Shown here one piece after another: positions 1-4,716 of a DNA stretch of 5,631 bases. The DNA comes from Deltaproteobacteria bacterium. GTDB taxonomy: Bacteria > Desulfobacterota > Syntrophia > Syntrophales > UBA2210. A program made the translations under genes and the position numbers. The stretch is taken from the NCBI GenBank assembly GCA_016935935.1, contig JAFGPZ010000055.1:1-5631 (forward strand). Direction: 5' to 3'. A model generated the notes under the pieces. It was not told the origin of the DNA. It made no database searches and saw only the letters and a list, made by a program, of their open reading frames with translations. Positions within the stretch are counted from its first letter, which is position 1. Every line of letters begins with the position of its first letter.

Positions 1-162
1 AAAACCCTTCTGAGTCAGTCTCTGCGGTTTGTGTGCGTGCGATGCACAGGAAGGTGTGCGGCGGGGATCGAGCGAATAAAAAATAAAAATACACCCTTAC
101 AAAAAACCTTATAAAAAACTGTTGACAGTAACGTAATAATATGATGGTTATGGGCTGGTTTC

Positions 163-192
163 TTGTTGGAGAACAGGTCAACCTCATATAAT
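163..192 (+). promoter_or_regulatory. Candidate sigma-70 promoter for the importer operon
   Basis: A perfect -10 hexamer TATAAT lies at 187-192. The best -35 partner is TTGTTG at 163-168, with an 18-bp spacer and three of six consensus matches. Initiation would fall near base 199, giving a leader of about 185 nt before the start codon at 384. The weak -35 suggests an activator or moderate strength. The alternative TTGACA hexamers at 122-127 and 278-283 have better -35 sequences but no convincing -10 at 16-18 bp. Confidence 0.35.
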
Positions 193-256
193 TCTATCTC
201 TTTTTTTCATGGATTCCATTTAAATGAAAGGAAATCTATTGAAAACTCACCATATA

Positions 257-270
257 TCAGGCATCAGGCA
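257..270 (+). repeat. Tandem 7-bp direct repeat TCAGGCA x2
   Basis: Two perfect, adjacent copies of TCAGGCA occupy 257-263 and 264-270. The same TCAGGC core recurs as an inverted pair at 309-326, so the four copies lie within 70 bp and flank a TTGACA hexamer at 278-283. This could be a regulator-binding cluster. It could also be chance, since each copy is only seven bases. Confidence 0.5.
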
Positions 271-308
271 AAACCCGTTGACAATATGTTCTAATATATA
301 CGCTAGTA

Positions 309-326
309 AGCCTGATAGTTCAGGCT
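309..326. repeat. Perfect 7-bp inverted repeat AGCCTGA-TAGT-TCAGGCT
   Basis: The arms at 309-315 and 320-326 are exact reverse complements separated by four bases (TAGT). In DNA this could be a dimeric operator. In RNA it would be a 7-bp hairpin with a tetraloop, followed by GGATTTTAG. The T-run is too short for a convincing intrinsic terminator. It lies 58 bp upstream of the first operon start codon, well away from the ribosome binding site. Confidence 0.55.
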
Positions 327-383
327 GGATTTTAGATTCATAGTTTAAATAAAAATTTTTTACTTACAGAAAGGAGATGTGAG

Positions 384-1250
384 ATGAGAAAGATTCTATG
401 TTTGGTTATGGCGATAGCTTTCGTATTTTGCCTGTCTCCAGTTGCATTCGGAGGTACGCTGGATGATATTGCCAGTCGAGGAGAGTTTATGGTTGGAGTG
501 AGGGATGGCGCCATTCCCTTCGGTTTTTATGGTAAAGACAACCAGCGTGCTGGATTCAGTCTTGACATGGCGGAAGAATTCAGAAAGGCCTTGGAAGAGA
601 AGCTGGGGAAACCAATAAAGATAACATTCAAGACGATTAATCCCAAGACAAGAATTCCATTGGTTGCGAATAAAACACTTGATATTGTATGCGGGTCTTC
701 GACGCACACCGTTGCCAGGGAGGATACAGTCGATTTCACACTGACCATATTCCTGACAGGGACACAACTGCTGGTCAAGAAAGGCAGCGGGATTACAGGG
801 TACAAAGGGCTTGCAGGTAAAAGGGTTGGAGCAGCCCAGGGTTCAACAAACGAAAAGGCGATCCGTGATCTGAACGCAGAGGGTAAGATCAAGCCAGAGG
901 CCCAGATTGTCGTCTATCAGGAGCATTCCCAGGGTATGTTGGCTCTTCAAAAGGGTGTTGTCGATGCCTACTGTACAGATGGAATCCTGCTTGCGGGGCT
1001 AAGGGCCAAGGCGCCAAATCCTGAGGATTACGAACTGGCCGGTGGTTTGATCACCTATGATCCCTATGCCTATATTGTAAGGGAAAACGATTCCGATTTC
1101 CGTGATTTTATTAATATCCAGATTATTGCGATGATAAAGGATGGCAGGTACAGAGAACTCTATTACAAATGGTTTGGTGCCAAGGGAGTTGTTCCCTATC
1201 CCATGACTGATGAGGCAAGGATCCTGATGAAACTGCAGGCCTGGCCATAA
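384..1250 (+). CDS. gltI: Periplasmic amino-acid-binding protein of a PAAT-type ABC importer (GltI-like)
   Basis: This is the receptor of a polar amino acid ABC importer. It would bind the amino acid in the periplasm and deliver it to the permeases encoded just downstream. The 288 residues begin with a Sec signal peptide: MRK, then a hydrophobic core at about 4-20, with cleavage probably near 21-24. The cysteine at 17 does not sit in a lipobox. The rest is a type II binding-protein fold (SBP_bac_3). Alignment from memory with E. coli/Shigella GltI shows shared blocks: VGVRD..IPF (R40), RIPL (R90), CGSST (S105), TIFLTGTQLLVKKG, an EH pair (H181) and LLAG.RAKA. R40, R90, S105 and H181 match GltI ligand-contact positions. 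The position of GltI Ser72 is proline (P87) here, so substrate preference may differ. The start is firm: AAGGAG at 371-376 lies 7 nt before the ATG. A 60-nt gap holding a terminator-like hairpin follows. Family assignment is secure; glutamate/aspartate specificity is inference. Confidence 0.9.
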   Translation: MRKILCLVMAIAFVFCLSPVAFGGTLDDIASRGEFMVGVRDGAIPFGFYGKDNQRAGFSLDMAEEFRKALEEKLGKPIKITFKTINPKTRIPLVANKTLDIVCGSSTHTVAREDTVDFTLTIFLTGTQLLVKKGSGITGYKGLAGKRVGAAQGSTNEKAIRDLNAEGKIKPEAQIVVYQEHSQGMLALQKGVVDAYCTDGILLAGLRAKAPNPEDYELAGGLITYDPYAYIVRENDSDFRDFINIQIIAMIKDGRYRELYYKWFGAKGVVPYPMTDEARILMKLQAWP

Positions 1251-1265
1251 TAGTTGGAAGATTGA

Positions 1266-1312
1266 GGAGGAGTTTGGCATTGCAGGCACAACGCCGGGCT
1301 CCTCTGTTTTTT
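1266..1312 (+). terminator. Terminator-like hairpin between binding protein and permease genes (probable attenuator)
   Basis: The left arm GAGGAGTTTGGC (1267-1278) pairs over 12 bp with GCCGGGCTCCTC (1293-1304), including three central U-G wobbles. One A/C mismatch and three further pairs (1280-1282 with 1289-1291) would leave a 6-nt loop. A run of six T at 1307-1312 follows almost at once, as in an intrinsic terminator. Such hairpins after binding-protein genes commonly cause partial termination, leaving more receptor than membrane components; that role is inferred here. The element lies between two genes of one operon, so full termination would silence the transporter. Confidence 0.75.
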
Positions 1313-1318
1313 GTTTGT

Positions 1319-1325
1319 AAAGGGA
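1319..1325 (+). promoter_or_regulatory. Ribosome binding site that decides the first permease start
   Basis: AAAGGGA lies 9 nt before the ATG at 1335. The alternative in-frame TTG at 1311 has no ribosome binding site and overlaps the T-tract of the preceding hairpin, so the ATG is preferred. Confidence 0.7.
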
Positions 1326-1334
1326 AAGTTAGAT

Positions 1335-2054
1335 ATGTTGTCCTATGATTTCAGGTGGTCAATCTTATGGGCCGACCCTTACGGTTCCTGGATGCTCGAA
1401 GGTATATGGGTGACCATAAAATTAGGTATTATATGCTGGTTTATAGCGCTCTTTCTGGGCACGATCATCGGCACATTGAGAGTAACCCCCTGGAAGCCTT
1501 TTCGCCTTTTTGCCACTGGCTATACGGAATTATTCAGGGACATTCCTCTCCTTGTTCAACTTTTTTTCTGGTATTTTGCAGCTCCCAGGATATTACCTCA
1601 TTCGTGGGAGATGTATCTATACCGAGGAATACCAAATTCAGAATTCTGGATAGTTGTTGTCGGCCTCTCCCTCTATACGTCCTCGCGTGTCGCTGAGCAT
1701 ATAAGGGCTGGGATGCAATCGATATCCGATGATCAGTATAATGCCGCTCTGAGTTCAGGTTTCAGCCAATTTCAGACCTATAGATATGTCATCATTCCCT
1801 ATGCGATAAGGTTAGTAATTCCTCCGCTCACAACCGAGTGTCTGACGGTGTTCAAAAATACTTCCCTGGCAATGACAGTGGCCGTTCTGGAAACGACCTT
1901 TATGAGTCAGCAGATAGAGGCGTATACATTTCACGGTATAGAGGCCACAACCGGCGCCTGTGTCGTCTACATGGTTATCACGATGGCTGTTGTTATGATT
2001 ATGGGCCTGGTTGAAAAAAGACTGGCCGTGCCGGGATTGATAACGCGGAGATAA
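1335..2054 (+). CDS. gltJ: ABC importer permease, PAAT family (GltJ-like)
   Basis: This is the first of two inner-membrane permease subunits forming the amino-acid channel. The 239 residues compare with about 246 for E. coli GltJ. A short N-terminal segment precedes the first membrane helix (about 24-47). A conserved block FRDIPLLVQLFFWYF (67-81) falls in the second hydrophobic segment, with further helices near 103-118 and 208-227. The cytoplasmic EAA loop that contacts the ATPase is clear: EHIRAGMQSI (121-130), then NAALSSG (136-142) and the closing IIP (153-155). The late segment PPLTTECLTVFKNTSLAMTV (163-182) resembles GltJ. I chose ATG 1335 over the in-frame TTG at 1311 because a ribosome binding site precedes only the ATG. 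The next gene starts 15 nt after this stop, so the two are co-transcribed. The gltJ assignment rests on remembered homologues and gene order. Confidence 0.88.
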   Translation: MLSYDFRWSILWADPYGSWMLEGIWVTIKLGIICWFIALFLGTIIGTLRVTPWKPFRLFATGYTELFRDIPLLVQLFFWYFAAPRILPHSWEMYLYRGIPNSEFWIVVVGLSLYTSSRVAEHIRAGMQSISDDQYNAALSSGFSQFQTYRYVIIPYAIRLVIPPLTTECLTVFKNTSLAMTVAVLETTFMSQQIEAYTFHGIEATTGACVVYMVITMAVVMIMGLVEKRLAVPGLITRR

Positions 2055-2069
2055 GGTAGGTATTAATAT

Positions 2070-2732
2070 ATGGGGACATTTGACTGGAGGGTAATTTACG
2101 ATAATTTTCCCTTCCTTATGCAGGGATTGCTCACAACTCTTGAGCTTGCCGTTATCGGTATAACCGGGGGGATGCTTCTTGGTGTACTTGTTGGAATGGC
2201 CAGGTTAAGTTCGCGTAAGATTATCTATTATCCCGCCACGCTGTTTGTGAATTTTTTCAGAAGTCTTCCACTCCTGCTGGTCATATTCTGGTTTTATTTT
2301 CTTGTTCCCTTGCTGGCAGGAAGACCCATGGGAGATTTCTTTTCTGCCAGTGTTGCATTCATCATATTTGAGGCGTCATACTTTGCAGAGATTATACGGG
2401 CAGGCATTCAATCCATATCAAAGGAACAGATGCAGGCAGCCTATTCGACGGGATTTACCTACGGGCAGACTATGCGTTATATTATTGTGCCGCAGGCCCT
2501 TCGAAATATGGTCCCATCTCTGCTGACTCAATCTGTCGTGGTCTTCCAGGATACATCTCTGGCGTACGTTATAGGGGTAAAGGAATTTTTGAGGACGGCC
2601 AGTATTGTGGATGCACGGGAAATGAGGAGCCTGGAACTGTATGCCTTCATAGGGCTGATATATTTTGTTTTTTGCTACACGATGAGTAAATTGAGCAAGA
2701 GACTGGAAGCAAAGAGAGGGATCGCTAAATGA
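2070..2732 (+). CDS. gltK: ABC importer permease, PAAT family (GltK-like)
   Basis: This is the second permease subunit, expected to pair with the preceding one in the inner membrane. It has 220 residues, close to the usual family length. Hydrophobic segments lie near 20-44, 58-83, 90-106 and 190-206. Several blocks match E. coli GltK as I recall it: [20 protein letters not shown] (61-80), [20 protein letters not shown] (95-114) and [20 protein letters not shown] (151-170), followed by FLRTAS. The EAA loop runs through [12 protein letters not shown] to QAAYSTG (122-128) and IIVP (138-141). The ATG is preceded by AAGGTAGG (2053-2060), which overlaps the stop of the upstream gene, with a 9-nt spacer. 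Its own stop overlaps the ATPase start in an ATGA junction, implying translational coupling. This gene has the most recognisable gltK-type sequence of the two permeases. Confidence 0.9.
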   Translation: MGTFDWRVIYDNFPFLMQGLLTTLELAVIGITGGMLLGVLVGMARLSSRKIIYYPATLFVNFFRSLPLLLVIFWFYFLVPLLAGRPMGDFFSASVAFIIFEASYFAEIIRAGIQSISKEQMQAAYSTGFTYGQTMRYIIVPQALRNMVPSLLTQSVVVFQDTSLAYVIGVKEFLRTASIVDAREMRSLELYAFIGLIYFVFCYTMSKLSKRLEAKRGIAK

Positions 2733-3457
2733 TCGAAATAAAGAATGTCAGTAAATGGTTTGGAAGCTTCAGGGTACTGGAAAATGTGAGTGAGAAAATT
2801 GAAAGGGGTAAGGTGGTGGTAATATGCGGTCCCTCGGGAGCAGGTAAAAGCATGCTCTGCAAATGCCTTAACGGGCTTGAGCCATTCCAGGAGGGAGACA
2901 TCATTGTTGATGGAATCTCTCTCAATGATCCCTCTACCAATCTTATGCAGCTGAGACAAAAAATGGGTATGGTCTTTCAGAGATTTGAACTCTATCCACA
3001 TATGAAGATACTGCAAAATATTACCATAGCTCCTATAAAAGTAAGAAAGATATCTCAGGCTGACGCAGAGAAGAAGGCTTTCGAACTTCTGGAAAGAGTG
3101 GGGATCCCCGAGCAGGCGCAGAAGTATCCAGGAAACCTTTCAGGCGGACAGCAGCAGAGGGTAGCCATAGCGCGGGCGCTTGCTATGGAGCCTGAAATCA
3201 TGCTCTTTGATGAACCTACATCGGCGTTGGATCCCGAAATGATAAAAGAGGTTCTCGACGTTATGATTGATCTGGCAAAGTCGGGCATGACAATGGTGGT
3301 GGTAACACACGAGATGGGTTTTGCAAGGGAAGTAGCCGATGAGATTATTTTTATGGAAATGGGGAAGATAATCGAACGCGGAACCGATGTCAGCTTTTTC
3401 AAGAACCCCAAAAGTGAACGAACGAAGGAATTTCTGGATAAGATTCTTCTTGTATAG
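2729..3457 (+). CDS. gltL: ABC importer ATP-binding protein, polar amino acid type (GltL/GlnQ-like)
   Basis: This cytoplasmic ATPase drives the importer as a dimer bound to the EAA loops of the two permeases. All nucleotide-binding elements are intact in its 242 residues: Walker A GPSGAGKS (34-41), Q-loop glutamine (Q84 in [11 protein letters not shown]), signature LSGGQ (137-141), Walker B IMLFDE with catalytic E162, D-loop SALD (165-168) and switch H194 in VTHEMGFA. Length and sequence are typical of GltL and GlnQ, with no extra regulatory domain. The start overlaps the preceding stop by four bases (ATGA), and AGAGAGGG (2713-2720) supplies the ribosome binding site. It is the last gene of the operon. 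I see no intrinsic terminator in the 32 bp before the convergent gene. Automated pipelines often name such genes glnQ; the gltL label follows operon order and sequence resemblance. Confidence 0.93.
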   Translation: MIEIKNVSKWFGSFRVLENVSEKIERGKVVVICGPSGAGKSMLCKCLNGLEPFQEGDIIVDGISLNDPSTNLMQLRQKMGMVFQRFELYPHMKILQNITIAPIKVRKISQADAEKKAFELLERVGIPEQAQKYPGNLSGGQQQRVAIARALAMEPEIMLFDEPTSALDPEMIKEVLDVMIDLAKSGMTMVVVTHEMGFAREVADEIIFMEMGKIIERGTDVSFFKNPKSERTKEFLDKILLV

Positions 3458-3489
3458 CGAGGGAGGGATGCTGTTTGTATGCCGGGGTT

Positions 3490-4623
3490 TTATGGATCGA
3501 GCTTCGTTATGTATTCCAATTTTCCTTCTTTTATGCGGTGAAAGACGATACTTTTTGTCGAGTTTCCTTCAACATCAATGCTTATCTTCCCCGACACTGC
3601 ATCAAAATTTTTAGTTTCCGTAAGGGCATTTCTGATTTTATCTCCCTTCGAGGATTTTGCCCTTTCAATGGCGTTTATCAACAAAAAATATGAATCCGCT
3701 GACAAAACCTGAGTCGTAGTTATTTCTTCCTCCGTTTCCTGCTCGTATGCTGCTATAAATTCTTTAGCTATATCAGAGGTCATTGCTTCCCGAGCAAAAT
3801 ATCCCGGAACTATTAAGTCATTAACAGCGGGTTTGCCTGTCTCTACCAGTCCTGGATTGTAGGCTTTAATCGATGAAATCATCGGGATGCGCAGGTCCAA
3901 TTCCATGGCGCACTCAAAGACCAGAGCAACCCCGTCGGTGTAATTCGGGAGGTAAAGAATATCCGGTTTAGCAGCAATGATTGGTGTGATTTGTTCTGTA
4001 ACTTTCAGGTCCTTTGATTGATAGTAAGTTGCCGAAACGACTTTCCCGCCTGTTTCAATGAAACTTTTCATGAATATGCTGGATAGATAGATAGAGTAAT
4101 CCCGCGAAACGTCGATCATTACAGATGCCTTATTTGCTTTCTGTATTTCAACAGCGAATAGTGCTGCCGCCCTCGCCTCTGAAGAATCAGTCGCACCAAG
4201 AGTAAAGGCGTATCGTTTGGATTTGCCGGGTAATGGATGTGTGACAAAGGGATATATAATTGGAATTTTTTCCTCTTCAGCTGTGGAACTACCCAGAAGT
4301 GTTCTATTCTTTGATGTCCCGTCGATTAAAGCCGCTACACCCTTTGTTTTAATTAGTACCTCCGCCCCCTGAGAAGTCAGTTTTTCTTCACTTTTTGTAT
4401 CAAGAAAATGGAGTTCGATTCCCTTTTCCAATACTATTGGTCTCAATTTATGAGCAATTTTAATTGCCCTTAATACCGACTGACCAAAGGGAGCGTCAGT
4501 GCCGGACATGTTGGTGTAGATACCTATTCTTATCGGCTCTTCTCCTTCTGCGACAGATGGATGCGGAGATATGAACAGAAAAATAATGAAGAAAAGCAAC
4601 ATTCTTAAATATGGATTTCGCAT
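3490..4623 (-). CDS. Orphan periplasmic binding protein, branched-chain amino acid (LivJ-like, type I) family
   Basis: This is a periplasmic ligand-binding protein of the type I (Peripla_BP_6, Leu/Ile/Val-binding) family; the ligand is unknown. The 377 residues start with a signal peptide: MRNPYLR, a hydrophobic run at about 8-19, and probable cleavage near 25 in SVAEGE. First-lobe features include IRIGIYTNMSGTDAPFGQS (31-49), where the family usually has a PLTG-like motif. Other family landmarks are SRDYS (173-177), KPDILYLPNYTDG (219-231), a DSYFLLINAIERA helix (320-332) and the usual C-terminal IRNALTETKNFDAVSGKISI segment. The length is typical (about 370). AAAGGA lies 6 nt before the ATG. 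No liv permease or ATPase gene is in the window, so it either serves a transporter encoded elsewhere or acts as a sensory receptor. It lies 81 bp downstream of der on the same strand and could be read through from it. Its 3' end faces the importer operon with a 32-bp gap. Confidence 0.87.
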   Translation of the reverse strand: MRNPYLRMLLFFIIFLFISPHPSVAEGEEPIRIGIYTNMSGTDAPFGQSVLRAIKIAHKLRPIVLEKGIELHFLDTKSEEKLTSQGAEVLIKTKGVAALIDGTSKNRTLLGSSTAEEEKIPIIYPFVTHPLPGKSKRYAFTLGATDSSEARAAALFAVEIQKANKASVMIDVSRDYSIYLSSIFMKSFIETGGKVVSATYYQSKDLKVTEQITPIIAAKPDILYLPNYTDGVALVFECAMELDLRIPMISSIKAYNPGLVETGKPAVNDLIVPGYFAREAMTSDIAKEFIAAYEQETEEEITTTQVLSADSYFLLINAIERAKSSKGDKIRNALTETKNFDAVSGKISIDVEGNSTKSIVFHRIKEGKLEYITKLDP

Positions 4624-4640
4624 TTCCTTTCCTTTAAATG

Positions 4641-4659
4641 CTGACCAGGTCAGACTGGT
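4641..4659. repeat. Palindrome CTGACC-A-GGTCAG with overlapping ACCAG/CTGGT pair
   Basis: A perfect 13-bp odd palindrome (4641-4653, centre 4647) lies 18 bp upstream of the orphan binding-protein start on the minus strand. A second inverted pair, ACCAG (4644-4648) and CTGGT (4655-4659), overlaps it. Such symmetry suits a dimeric repressor or activator site. In RNA the two hairpins would be mutually exclusive. No regulator is identified, so operator function is inference. Confidence 0.45.
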
Positions 4660-4687
4660 ATGAGCGCGTTTACGGATGCTATTAGGG

Positions 4688-4716
4688 AGTTATAGTTTTT
4701 CCTTCTATCGGTCAGC
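4688..4716 (-). promoter_or_regulatory. Weak candidate promoter for the orphan binding-protein gene
   Basis: On the minus strand, CTGACC (four of six -35 matches), a 15-bp spacer and TATAAC (five of six -10 matches) lie across the 3' end of der and the gap after it. The spacer is short. The alternative is simple read-through from der, because no minus-strand terminator follows der. Confidence 0.2.

Larger units (their letters stand above)
1..383. other. Non-coding leader region upstream of the amino-acid importer operon
   Basis: I recognise no gene here. Bases 1-75 are GC-rich and are followed by a sharply A/T-rich stretch (about 76-145), which could mark the end of something lying to the left. 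Two short open frames run in from the left edge and stop near 85 and 112, but neither translation resembles a known protein. Further right the region holds a TATAAT box (187-192), a 10-bp palindrome CATTTAAATG (217-226), TCAGGC-type repeats (257-326), two isolated TTGACA hexamers (122-127 and 278-283) without good -10 partners, and the ribosome binding site of the first operon gene. If transcription starts just after the TATAAT box, the 5' untranslated leader would be roughly 185 nt, long enough for post-initiation control. No riboswitch class could be matched. Confidence 0.6.

Noticed and set aside
1..114. Short open frames entering from the left edge as the 3' end of an upstream gene
   Set aside because: Two plus-strand frames stay open until about 85 and 112, but the translations match nothing I recognise and there is no start in view. 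Not enough to call a partial gene.
122..150. TTGACA at 122-127 as the main -35 box
   Set aside because: No acceptable -10 hexamer occurs 16-18 bp downstream (TGGTTA at best); the TATAAT-like bases nearby are only 9-12 bp away.
241..290. Resemblance of CATCAGGCAAAACC to the 3' part of the glycine riboswitch aptamer (CUCAGGCAAAAGGAC)
   Set aside because: The other conserved aptamer segments are not found upstream, and the match is short. A covariance-model search would settle it, but the sequence alone does not support a riboswitch.
396..1289. Minus-strand open frames opposite the GltI-like gene
   Set aside because: They are shadows of a well-supported gene; their translations lack family motifs and ribosome binding sites.
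384..3457. Possible mobile or defence-related origin of the accessory genes
   Set aside because: No transposase, integrase, direct-repeat boundary, tRNA or toxin-like gene is present, and the importer genes are complete and tightly coupled, as in an ordinary chromosomal operon.
4082..4095. GATA tetranucleotide run (three copies) in the orphan binding-protein gene as a phase-variation tract
   Set aside because: Three copies are too few for frequent slippage, and the run is internal to an intact frame.
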